Shown here piece by piece: positions 10,022 to 19,507 of a DNA stretch of 33,602 nucleotides. The position numbers and the translations under genes were made by a program. Source of the DNA: Phytophthora quininea (Eukaryota > Oomycota > Peronosporomycetes > Peronosporales > Peronosporaceae); contig JAAVTG010000512.1 of assembly GCA_011947345.1 (NCBI GenBank), positions 1 to 33,602 of the forward strand, in the 5' to 3' direction. Each line of letters opens with the position of its first letter. Position 1 is the first letter of the stretch. Under the pieces are notes generated by a model that saw only the letters and a list, made by a program, of their open reading frames with translations, had not been told where the DNA came from and ran no database searches.

Positions 10022-10438
10022 GGACCGACACACTTCCAGGGTTGCAGAGATAAAGGAACCGACTGCAGTGGGTCGGGGGCGGGCTCGAGTCCACTCGACG
10101 GTGACGTGGTGGGCTCTCGCTAGCTGGCTGCTGGTCGCTGAGATCTTCTAGCTCTAGGAGCGGCTTGCGCGCTGCCCGCCGGCCTCGAGCGCCTTCGTCT
10201 CTGTCGCTTCATTATTGAAAATAAAGGATCGCCAATCACTGCTTCAACCGAGTGCCCCGGCGCGTCGCGCATTTCCCGTCCTCTGCTTTGGTGTGCTGGT
10301 GTGCAGGTCATGCAGTGAACAGGTGCAGGCACAGGGCCCGACTACGCTGGCAAGGTATGTTATCGCGTGCAGGTCTCCAAGTTGAAGTGAGTGCTAATCT
10401 TTCGGCGTACCATTAGCCTTGGCGTGCCATGGAGTGCC
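10022..10438. other. Intergenic: eL36 3' flank and phosphodiesterase 5' flank
   Basis: I see no gene here. An AATAAA hexamer at 10220-10225 is a possible polyadenylation signal, though it lies about 200 bp beyond the eL36 stop. A closer GATAAAG lies at about 10050. The rest is GC-rich and unremarkable. Confidence 0.4.
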
Positions 10439-13134
10439 ATGGTGGCGGAGAAGGGTCGAGGCCGAAATAGGTGCAGGGCATGCTGGCGACCGTTCGCCAG
10501 AACTCGGCCTCGCTCTTGGGCTTCCTCACCTCGCTCCAGCTTGAGGCCACCGCGTATTAATAGTGGTAATCAGAACGTGTCTGGCCGAGCGCCGAGCGCA
10601 CTGAGGAGGGGAGGAGGGTCTGGGGACGAGAGCGATCTTAGCCCTGCGCGCACCCTGCCTCCCATCACGAAACCCGACACCTTGCTGCGCCGTCCAGCGA
10701 GCTCGAAGCTGGAGCGCCACCGCGAGACCAAGAGAGACCGAGAGACCGAGCGCGAACAGGCCGCCAGCGGCCGCGAGCAGAGCAAAGTGCAGGATCGCAC
10801 CGAACCGGCAGGTGGCGACGCGCACGCCCCGCCCGTCGTGCTAGAGCCTTCCTCCATGGGGGTCGAGAACAAGGGGCACAAGCACCAGGTGCTGCTGCAC
10901 TCGATGGCGGCGCTCGCGCGTCGAAGCAGGAGTGACGGCGGCAGTCAAGTTAATGTTCGAGCGGCCGTGGTGACTGGTGAAAGCGACTCGGCCGTCCTTT
11001 CTGCCAACGTGTTGCCGCCGGCGCCATGTGACGAGGGGTTGCAGTGCACAAGGCAGCAAGCGCCAGCTTCCACACGAAGGCACTGAGGACGTGCCAGTCC
11101 TCGCCACGACTCGTAGGCAAGTCGTCCATCAGAGATGCAGCTGTGGCTCGCGGTCACGACGCATCTGGCACCGAGGAGGCGCTCACGAGGCGCGCCAAGA
11201 GCTTGATGGCGGCCATGCCGAGCGACAGCACCGGTGGTGACGAGTCGATCATGTACGCTGTGGCTCTGCTGCGCAAGTTGCAGCAGCACGCCTGCGAGAA
11301 CGCGAGTGGAGAGGCAGCAGTGCAGCGCGAGGAGATCGACCAGATCCTGCAGGGGTTCTCGCGCGCACTCGAATCCGTCACCTCAACATGGGACGAGCGA
11401 CGCGTCGAGGACACGATGCAAAAGCTGTTCGACACGCACTCGAATGTGTTCGACGAAAGCATGCAGAACTTTTCATCCAGAACTTCCTGCATGAATCCGA
11501 GAGCGCCAAGACGTTTCGGACTGCGCTCCGCCGCACGAGTATGCTACGACGGTGTCTTATGGCCATGTACAAGTCCGAGCACAGCACAGGCGACAACAGC
11601 ACTAGCGATGATAAAGGAATCGCAGCGCGTCGGTGGGGCGAGGCAGTCTCTCGAGTCATGAAGCAACGTCGAGAACTATCAATTGAAGTGTGTCCCGAAA
11701 TCACGAACCCTGAAGTAGTGTTGGCGGTGAAGAAGGAGATCGGCAAAGTTGACTCGTGGGACTTTGATGTGTTTGCGGTACGTTGAGCGCAACTCGAAAT
11801 TGCCGTCTGTGGCGGTTGTCTGACGTCGTCGTATGGACATTTGGATAGATCGCCGCAGCAGTTCCAGGCCAGACGTTGTGCATCATCGGCAATGCAATCC
11901 TTGAGCAGTACGATATTTGCTGCCACTTCCGGACGTCCAAAAGCACATTCAAACCTTGTTGCGGAAGTAAGCCACTCGAACCCAGCGAATATCCCGCTTG
12001 TACGCCAACTCACATTGTCCTTTCGTTACAGAGTGGAACGGCGATATCACCCCACCCGTATCACAACGGTACGTCGACCTCGTTGTCGTATCGGTTCCGG
12101 CGCGATACCAATGCTGACAATGCTGTTTTGCAGCCGAGCATGCTGCAGACGTCACGCAGACTCTACACCACTTTCTATCGATCGGAAACCTTGGCAGTCT
12201 GTTCAACGAGCGAACAAAATGCACGGCTCTGCTTGCGGCAATTATTCACGATGTGGTAAGTTTTGACAGACCGTGCTTCAAAACTCGTCCTGACGTTGAA
12301 GTTTTCGTGCAGGGTCATACAAGCTTCAGCAACAATTTCCACATCACTGTCAACGATGAATTGGCTGTGCAATACGTATACCGGTCTCCCCTGGAGCACA
12401 TGCACTGTGCGCTTGCCTTCCGCTTGATGAAAGACCCCGAGTGCAACATCCTCCAAGGACTGACCAGGATTGAGCAGCAGGAGGTATGTCGCTCAACCGA
12501 GCAATGTTCACTACCTCCCACTAAGTCGTCGTCGAACGTCCACAGGTGCGCAACTTGATCACCGACATGGTTCTAGCAACCGACAACAGCGTGCATTCGA
12601 CATACCTCGCCAAGCTCGACAATCTCGTCCGGAGGTACGGCTCCGAAACTTCTTGTTTATCTGCATCCGCTTTTAACAGGCCCGGAAATCATCTGCAGAG
12701 CAACGGACGAAGGGTGGAAGGGCGCGGATCCAGAGGACGACCGCCTGATGCTGCAGATGGCCCTGCACGCTGCCGACGTGTCGAACCCGACCAAGTCGCT
12801 GCGGATGTATCTGGCGTGGACCGAGCGCATCAAGCAGGAGTTCTACCAGCAGGGCGACAAGGAGCGTGAGCTGCTTCTGCCCGTGAGCATCGGCTACGAC
12901 CGCGAGCACCCGATCCCGCTGGAGAAGATGCAGGCGGGCTTCATCATTGGCATTGTGCGGCCGCTCGTTCTGTCGCTGAGCAGTCTGCCGAGCGCGCGTC
13001 TGGAGCACTGCAGAGCGCAGTTGGACGCCAACTTGAACCACTGGCAGGAAGAGATCAACCGCAACCAGCCCCGAGGCCGAGCGAGGGCGAGGGCGACAAC
13101 AGCGCACAGCAAGCAGCAACACAATAACTTATGA
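10439..13134 (+). CDS. Class I 3',5'-cyclic nucleotide phosphodiesterase, multi-exon, frameshifted
   Basis: Class I PDEs hydrolyse cAMP and/or cGMP to the 5' monophosphates with two metals held in an HD-type fold. The metal-site motifs are PYHN joined across an intron to AEHAADVTQTLHHF (12058-12170), IIHDV joined to GHTSFSNNFH (12240-12340), LITDMVLATD (12552-12580) and LHAADVSNP (12764-12790). Introns visible: 11778-11848, 11967-12031, 12069-12133, 12256-12312, 12484-12545 and 12635-12679, 45-71 bp each. The stop is TGA 13132-13134. The N-terminal 400 residues are low-complexity (Arg/Glu-rich at 10690-10790) plus a helical stretch (SIMYAVALLRKLQQHACEN). No GAF domain was recognised. ATG 10439 opens the frame, but the true start is uncertain. 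Frame changes near 11050, 11480, 11950, 12050 and 12680 are mostly single missing bases in homopolymers. Substrate preference cannot be read. Confidence 0.88.
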
Positions 13135-13289
13135 AGTTGCCGTTCTCCTACTTTCAGACTACAGTAGGAGTCCTAGATTAGGGTTTAACGTCGCACTTTA
13201 TCGGGCGAGTATACTATTTCCAAGTCACGCAAACCTGGCGTCTCCAGCCGCTCGTTGCCACGCTCCCCCACAGCAGAACCGCCGCCAAG

Positions 13290-13796
13290 ATGCTGAGCCT
13301 CGTCAAGAAAGTTGCCGCGCCGGCGGCTCGCCGCTCCCCGCCCAGGCCCGCTTCATGAGCCACGGGCCCGCCCCCGCTGAGGGAAGTCTGGAGGCCAAGG
13401 TCCGCCATTACCTGCCCGAGGACTACCAGGTGCGACCCTGTATCAACAGGATTATATTCCAGTCTGAGACTCATTTCTTGCCATAAAAATGTGTGGATAC
13501 TACTAGATCGTGCTGGCCACGCTGGGCGCTTACACGACGCTGTTCCTGCTATTCAAGCTCAAGCCGTCCAAAAAGAAAGAGGAAGAGATCGTCATCCGTA
13601 CGTGCTGCAGCTAAAAGCTCCGGTATATTTTAGCTAATGGAATAACGTTGTTGCTGTTTGTTTGCATGCAGCGTCCAGCTCGTCCGCCGCCACCACGTCG
13701 ATGCCGTCGCTGTTCGACGAGGAGTTCGAGGAGTGGTCGAAGCAGCCTGGCAACATGGCCAAGTGGGAGAAGAGCCTGGAGACGATCGGCAACTAA
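13290..13796 (+). CDS. Small single-pass, probably mitochondrial protein resembling ATP synthase subunit k (DAPIT)
   Basis: The three exons are 13290-13429, 13507-13597 and 13672-13796, with introns of 77 and 74 bp (GT...TAG and GTACGT...GCAG). The start MLSLVKKVAAPAARRS is basic and Ser/Ala-rich like a mitochondrial presequence. One base seems to be missing near 13340, after which the frame continues from an in-frame ATG at 13355 (MSHGPAP). Exon 2 gives one hydrophobic segment followed by lysines: IVLATLGAYTTLFLLFKLK then PSKKKEEE. This resembles the VLATYGS...LYFKL-(K/R)-S-K-K core of subunit k. Exon 3 adds an acidic tail (FDEEFEEWSKQPGN...KWEKSLETIGN) absent from animal DAPIT. Membership of the F1Fo complex is inference from this short match. 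Confidence 0.55.
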
Positions 13797-13824
13797 GCGC
13801 CCGATGCAGCGTCGCGGCAGTCGG

Positions 13825-13830
13825 AATAAA
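13825..13830 (+). promoter_or_regulatory. Probable polyadenylation signal AATAAA
   Basis: A canonical AATAAA lies 29 bp after the stop of the small mitochondrial-type gene, between it and the convergent OTU gene. Confidence 0.45.
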
Positions 13831-14100
13831 AGTGCCAAAGACAGCAGTTGTTCCTGCTGCCGAGACGGAAGATGATGAAAATGAAAGGGCTTTGATTGAT
13901 AGCCTGCTCCAGGAGTACTTGCGTCGCCCTGCGCCCCAGCATACATGTGTGTGTGTGCAGTCATTTTGCAACAAGCAAACAAAAGGAAGTCCCAGGCATC
14001 CTACGGGCAGTGAACAACGCAGAAAATATTTCGGCCATGGATTGATGATGATTATATAGCAGGTGAAATGAAGGGCGCTACAGGCGCTCGACACGATCAA
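13831..14100. other. Intergenic between two convergent genes
   Basis: No gene was seen. The stretch contains a short GT run (13947-13958) and AT-rich sequence that probably serves as 3' flank for both genes. Confidence 0.4.
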
Positions 14101-15544
14101 TTAGTCGCCGATCGAGCCAAACTCTGGCGATCCGTCGCCGCGCAATCGCTCACAGAGCATCGGCTCGTAGTGGTCGCCACCTCGGTCGCTTCCTGTTAAT
14201 CGCATCAACAGGAACCACGGCGCGTGGCCCTTGGAGTGGCAAACGGTGCTCTGATCGAGCCCCACCTCATCGCGAGGGCGGTGCGGCAGGAAGAACATTT
14301 TGCCGCACCCAACCAGCACCACGAAAATGTCTCGCTGGTACGCAGTGGCCAGCGCCTCCAGCACAAAGTCGTCTCCCCATGCCACGCGCGAGTTGTCAGG
14401 GTCATTGTCCACCGAGATAAGGCCGCGGCTGCTGTAGTTGAGTCCGATGAGGAAGTGCGTGTTCTCACCGCGCCCCACCGTCATGTAGTCGCAGTACGAG
14501 TGCGCGTCCACGATCGGCGTCGCGTAGTTCGTGTAGACCGCCTCGGCAGCTTTCCCCACGAGTATCCCTGCTTCTGGAGCTCTGCGCACTTGTCCAGCAG
14601 CATCTTCTTGTCGCTCCGACGCGCAACAAAGCGCCGAGTCTGAACAGGACTGACCCCCAGCCGCCCTTGAGCGTCGGGTAGTACAAATTCTGGATGGCCT
14701 TATCGATCTTTTGCTTTTCTTCGGGAGAGCTGGCCTCATAGTGCGCCAAGAAGAATTTGGTCGCCACTTTGCGAATCCCTTCCGGAGAGAGCGGCTCGCA
14801 CTCTTCCGTGTACAGCAGCAACTGCTCCATCGAGAGGAACAGACAGTCGCCAAAAGGCAGCACGGGGGCCAGGTACTTGACACTGTAGGCCGTGTCGTGC
14901 GGCTCGTACGAGACACCATCCTCCTCGAGCACGCGCAGCAGGTCACGGCTGCTGGAGTCGATGTTGGACACCCGCTGCCAGCCCATGCAGACCGTCACGG
15001 GGCGATCCACGACCGCCGGCCTGTCGGTCATCACGAAGCGCTCATGCTTGGGCTTCCTGGGAATCAGCAGTCCCTGCTTGGGTCTCGCCTGCACACACAC
15101 ACACACACACACATGCACACTTCATTAGTATCAGAGTGTCTGCGCTACTGAGAAGCTTCTTCTTCCTACCATTTGCTGGTACTGCGAGTACGCCAGCAAG
15201 CGCGAGTCCAGCGCGTGCTGCGCATCCATGATGGCTTCGCTGTAGCCCTCGTGGATGGTGATCTGCGTGGAGGCGTCTAGCGCCGGCAGGAACGGCATGG
15301 CCACGGGCATAGCCTCCACCTCCACGGACTCGTCTGAGCCAGAGTCCTCGGCGGCGTCTGCAACTTCCGCTTCAGCCTCAGCGTCGACTTCAGTGGCAGC
15401 GTCCAGTTCGGACGAGGACGCGCTGGCGGTGGTGGCGGAAGGGGAAGACAGCTCCTGGGAGACGTGGCAGGCACTGGAACTGGACTCGCCCATCTTGCTC
15501 GTCAGCACGAACACGTACTCCTTCTCCTCCTTGTCCTGCTCCAT
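14101..15544 (-). CDS. OTU-like cysteine protease (deubiquitinase-type), two exons
   Basis: OTU proteases remove ubiquitin or related modifiers from proteins. The nucleophile motif is PFGDCLFLSMEQLL (Cys codon 14843-14845); the family pattern is D-G-D-C-L-F, here F-G-D-C-L-F. A central block AWGDDFVLEALATAYQRDIF corresponds to the W-G-x-x-x-E/D-L-x-A-L-A strand region, and the catalytic His fits GGDHYEPM (14170-14172). Exon 1 starts at ATG 15542-15544 (MEQDKEEKEYVF), holds an acidic Ser/Ala/Glu-rich stretch and ends at 15170. The intron 15089-15169 contains a CA repeat. The stop is at 14101-14103. A frame change is needed near 14570-14640. The substrate cannot be predicted. An upstream frame (15545-15798) may add an N-terminal part. 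Confidence 0.72.
15092..15113. repeat. (CA)11 dinucleotide repeat in the OTU gene intron
   Basis: This perfect CA run lies in the 3' part of the intron of the minus-strand OTU gene. Read on the coding strand it is a TG run directly before the acceptor GCAG, so it forms part of the polypyrimidine-like tract. Confidence 0.85.
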
Positions 15545-15798
15545 GCTGCTACGACCTTGACGTGGTGAGCGTTTCCCGAGGCTTCTTCCTTTTCTGAGAA
15601 AAATAGCTCCGGCTTTAGCCTCGGTACCAACTGCTGTACAAACGACACGGTCCCCCTTTTCAAACTGTACTCATCTTGAAATGATTGCATAATTTCACTT
15701 CCTGATGCTCGTTGACGGAAAACAGCGCTGGAATATTTCACTGGGTCACCGCAATATGTGCAATGCCTCTTATCAGCTGGCGTTTCATCTGCACTCAT
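15545..15798 (-). CDS. Unrecognised N-terminal frame upstream of the OTU gene, with a CxxC motif
   Basis: An ATG at 15796-15798 opens a frame that runs to and overlaps the OTU start (MSADETPADKRHCTYCGD...). It holds one C-x-x-C pair and an amphipathic stretch (GTVSFVQQLVPRLKPELFF). Its composition is protein-like and it ends next to the OTU ATG, where one indel would fuse the two. It could be the true N-terminus of the OTU protein or a separate remnant. No family was recognised. Confidence 0.3.
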
Positions 15799-16275
15799 GC
15801 TCGTCTCGTATTGTCCGGTTCTAGGACAACAGCTGAAGGAGAGGTGGCGCGCTGGATTAAAGACAAACTGATCGTGTTATGAAAACCAAATATTGAAGGT
15901 AGACAACCTAAGTTGTATCGCGTAGACTTGGCTGTCTTGGATACTATTACGGCGACGCTTCAAGCTCAATAGCATCGACAACAAGCGCTGCTATAATCTT
16001 GTTCCGTTTTGGCACAAGCAGCAGTTTCCACCCAGTAATGAGCCAGCGACTCCTGTGCTTCTGCCACTTCAGCATACGCTTCTACATGAATGTAGATATT
16101 CTCAGGAATGTTGGTTTGCAATCGCCGCAGAAGTTTCCAACGCTAAAGCTCTACTCCGATGCACCTTTTCTTCAATCAGGGCCACAACCAACGCCGCCAC
16201 AGCAATATTCGAAGCCGTGCAGACCGCTTCATATTCCACGATATAGGTGCTCATCCCCTCCAAGCTGATTGAAAG
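15799..16275. other. Boundary zone between the gene-rich and transposon-rich halves
   Basis: No gene could be supported. GC content falls here compared with the genes to the left, and the first transposon fragments begin at its right edge. It would contain the OTU gene promoter. Confidence 0.4.
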
Positions 16276-16660
16276 ATGGAGACTTGCATCATACTGGGAA
16301 GCCTTCTCCGGGTGGGTCTTGCAAGATGCTACAAGGAAGCGAAGGTTATTGAAGTCGAGACTTTCGCGGAACTGATGGCAGCTCACGCGGACTTGACCTA
16401 TCCCCGGGAGAATAGACATTATGCCCGCGATGAGATTGTGGAAGTATCATTCAGACAAGTCTCTAAATATGGTCGCGATGCATTTCGAAAGTATGCGTGG
16501 TCCCGCAGGGACACACCATATATAGTCAGTCTATCGTTCACTAGAGGCGAAAAGCGTTCTGGATCAGCCGCTTTTGATGCATGGGGGCCTACTACGTTTT
16601 ATCCTTTGACCGTTTAGCATTCCACGAAGCTTTCAGAAAAAATCGCTCCATACGTCAATA
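16276..16660 (+). mobile_element. Tc1/mariner (IS630-type DDE_3) transposase fragment
   Basis: The blocks DAFRKYAWSRRDTPYI, FTRGEKRSGSAAFDAWGP and, in another frame, RLAFHEAFRKN fit the central part of IS630/Tc1-type DDE transposases (Y/G-W-x-x-x-G-x-P, R-G-x-R-x-S, A-A-x-x-x-x-G, F-x-x-F). The N-terminal HTH and the last catalytic acidic residue are absent. The sequence runs without a gap into Copia integrase sequence at about 16660 (IAPYVN then KIADARDN). It is a remnant only; no terminal inverted repeats were seen. Confidence 0.6.
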
Positions 16661-17204
16661 AAATCGCCGATGCACGCGATAACGTAGCGGTCAAAGTACT
16701 GAAGTCGTTTGAAAACTTTCATCAACTTGCCGAGACACAGAACGGTGTGACGCCGCTGAAATGCCTTCGGACGGACAATGGTGGAGAGTACATTGGCAAG
16801 TGCTTTCCAGAATTCTGCGTGAAGAACGGCATAATCCATCAACTATGACACCCTACACACCAACAAAATGGTTTTGCAGAACGTATAAAACGCACGATTG
16901 TCTAACGAGCCCGATCCATGTAGTACTACCAACAGGTCGACAAATGCTGGTGAGCCGAAGCTGTGATGACAGCCGCGTAACTAACTATCCCTATCCTATC
17001 CATGGCTCACAGCGAAGACATCCCATTCGACATCATGTGGAAGAACGCTCCGCCGTCGTATGTTCGGATCTCGCGGTTTTATGTACGTCGACAAAAATGC
17101 GAACTAAACGACAGAGCAAGACGCACAAGTACACGATGCTAGACTATGCATACACCTCTGAGGTCTATCGGGTCTCGGACTTCGGCGCATCTCAAGTCTC
17201 TTGA
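16661..17204 (+). mobile_element. Ty1/Copia integrase fragment (forward)
   Basis: The retroviral-type integrase core is recognised by KCLRTDNGGEYIGK (second Asp of the D,D-35-E triad at about 16775), then KNGIIHQL and QQNGFAERIKRTIV (the Glu in N-G-F-A-E-R). Farther on are IMWKNAPPSY and DYAYTSEVYRVSDFGASQ, the Copia region just after integrase. Several stops and frameshifts interrupt it. It ends at about 17204, where Copia reverse transcriptase begins on the opposite strand. No LTR was identified. Confidence 0.8.
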
Positions 17205-18060
17205 TGTACGCACGCTGGTTCATCAGAATGGTTTTTGGCGTCGCAGTTCCGGTGAATCTCAATGCCAAGGCAGTACTTGAGCTCTCCGAACTCCTTGATG
17301 CTGAACTCGCTCTTCAACGCCTTCTTGATCGATTTGATGTGTGCCTTCGTTTTACGGAACAGCATGAGGTCGTCCACGTAGATGACGACAATGTTGTACT
17401 CGCGGCTTTATCGACGAACGTAAACACACGGGTCTGCATCTGACCGCTGGAAATTGTGATCCTCAAGGTGCTTGTTCAGCTTGTTATTTCACTGGCGCGT
17501 CGCTTGCTTCATGCCGTAGGGCGCTTGCTAGGGCAAACATATCAACGCGGGGTTGGGTTGATCAACGAATCCGTCGGGCTGGTCCCATGTAGGTCTCCTC
17601 TTCGACATCACCGTAGAGAAACGCAGTGTTCACATCCACGTTCTCGGACTCCGTGTCTTGCTCTGTTGCCGTTGCCAATGAGGCGTTAATTGGCTCCTTC
17701 TGAGCCACAGGAGCAAACTTGTCGGTGTAGTTGATGCCTGGGTGTTGTGTGTATCCCTTCGCCACGAGTCGTGGCTTGAGCTACATTTTGTTTTCGTTGG
17801 GATCACGCTTAATGCGAAACACCCACTTATACCCAATAGCCTTCTTGTTGCTTGGTGTCTTGACAAGCTCCCAGGTTCGGTGATCTTCAAGTGACTTCAT
17901 CTCGCTCTCCATGGCGCACAGCCATTGATCCTTGTGCTTAATCATCGTATGAGACTGCGCCTTCCCCGTTGCCGTCCTCTGCATGGATACAATAGCGTGT
18001 GTCATATTTCTCTTCCCCATTGCGGCCTGGCGTGCTTGATCCACAAGTCGGGACGGCATG
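17192..18060 (-). mobile_element. Ty1/Copia reverse transcriptase fragment (inverted)
   Basis: Read on the minus strand from 18060 down, the motifs are in the correct Copia order. They are WLCAMESEMKSLEDHRTWELV, AIGYKWVFRIKRDP, AKGYTQHPGINYTDKFAPVA, DVNTAFLYGDVEEETYM (first catalytic Asp region), VYVDDLMLFRKT reconstructed across one indel (the Y-V-D-D active site, about 17365), and ELKYCLGIEIHRN. Integrase, which should precede RT on the same strand, lies instead on the plus strand beside it. The copy was therefore rearranged. RNase H and LTRs were not recognised. Confidence 0.85.
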
Positions 18061-18436
18061 AGTGGGTCCAGAATTCTGGTCTTGATTCGGGTCGCGGCAC
18101 CAGTTGTGGTGTAGGAATTACTCCACTTGGCAACGTAGCCTTAATATAGTAACCCTGCCCACAACAACAAGTCTCTCCCTCTTGCGAAGGTTCGACGAGA
18201 GTTGAGGCTTCGTCTGAAGGACGCCCAACTCGACTCACCCAGAGTCAGTCAAACGCACTCTTCTGCGATGTTTCGGCTAACCAAATAGCGCCACTAGCCC
18301 CGAGCTTTGGCTAGGACGCTTAACAGACAATACACTCACTCAAACTCCGGTGTTACTCTAAAGAGAGGAAGCCACGCCTGGGGAAAGCGGGGGAGGCGCT
18401 TCCGGAGCCGCCGCAGCAGAGCCACGACTAATAGGG
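18061..18436. other. Transposon-flanking sequence with nothing recognised
   Basis: This should be upstream of the inverted RT fragment, that is, in the integrase-to-RT linker. Only a short Pro/Ser-rich frame was seen. No LTR-like TG...CA pair was found. Confidence 0.35.
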
Positions 18437-18505
18437 CCCAGTGATCATCTTACCAGCACCAATAAGACCAATCAGAGCGACCATGCGGCCTGGCTCGAAT
18501 TGCGC
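18437..18505 (-). pseudogene. P-loop (Walker A-like) exon scrap, ABC-transporter-like
   Basis: The 23 minus-strand codons read AQFEPGRMVALIGLIGAGKM followed by ITG. F-x-P-G-x-M-x-A-L-x-G-x-x-G-A-G-K-T is the start of the nucleotide-binding domain of PDR/ABCG transporters. Here the residue after Lys is Met, not Thr or Ser, so the motif would be defective. Nothing else of a transporter is seen on either side; a stop follows within a few codons. Confidence 0.35.
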
Positions 18506-19507
18506 AGCGTTTCCCCCGCCGTACCTGCTTCTCCTTGCCTGCCAAAAAAAAACACACACTCTAAGTCTGGTTCGCCTCCACGGCAACCGCTACGTGCTTG
18601 TTATTTCCCCCGCCCGCGACAGCTTACCCAGCATGTCGCCCGCAGCTCCAGAAGCGTTAACATCTCGTTCACCGGGTCGATGGGTTTGCCGAGGACACAA
18701 GCTCCTCGTAGTCCAGAGTGCTCGCAGTGCTTTACGATGCCGATGGCCGCTGATTGTAACTCATTATAACCGTTACCAAGTCACTGTCAATGATAAACCG
18801 TCTATAAACAATTACTACTCCATTTCAGAATACTTGTCACCCTCCAGTTTTACTTACTGGTTTGTCAATTTTGATAAAAGAAATTAGCGCTGCCAGTCAG
18901 AAACGAACCAAGAGATACAGTCGGTTCAAAATGGTGTGTGCAATTCGCAGATTATTAGCGAGAAAACACTCCATCACACGTATTATCTTTGTGCAAAATG
19001 CACAATTTCTACAATAAAAAGGCGATTACACTCTTTTGCTTAATCTGATACTGAAATCAAGTATAAAACAAGCCCAATCACGGAAACTCACGCACAGGGC
19101 GACAAGTATCCTGAAACGGAGAAGAAAAACGCTAACATTCAATGGAAGCCTGCCAAAAATGGCGTAAGCGCCCGACATAGCTGCAGCAAGTATGCTGTGG
19201 CATAGCGGGGCATAGATCGCGTCAGACATAAACGTCGTTTCAATAAACGTTTATATATGTCGTATAGCCATTTTAACCGACTTCTTGCTTGTTGTATCGA
19301 ACATGTTGAGCATCACTTCGACAGAGACGACCAACGCTCTGCTGACATATATCTTTTATCGCCAAACGTCGTCACTTTCGAATATTCAAAGGCGCGCGAA
19401 AGACCTCCAGCGCCGACCCACAATACTACAACGAAAAGAGCACCGCCAGGTACGCTTTCTTGGGCTGTGGAAGGAGAGAGCAACCTACTAATACCTTCTG
19501 TCGTAGA
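18506..19507. other. 1-kb AT-richer stretch without a recognisable gene
   Basis: An A9 run lies at 18543-18551. A short minus-strand frame at about 18610-18740 reads VLGKPIDPVNEMLTLLE but could not be assigned. The stretch 18780-19260 is AT-rich, with several AATAAA and TTTATA motifs (for example CAATAAACGTTTATATATG near 19240). It looks like intergenic or decayed transposon DNA. Confidence 0.4.

Noticed and set aside
16102..16419. Minus-strand frame resembling a Copia RNase H segment (EYEAVCTAS near 16215)
   Set aside because: The match is limited to a few residues around E-Y, and the catalytic D-E-D pattern could not be traced.
18600..18740. Minus-strand VLGKPIDPVNEML frame as an ATPase beta/V-ATPase B exon
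   Set aside because: Only the G-K-P-I-D tetrad resembles those families; nothing around it fits.
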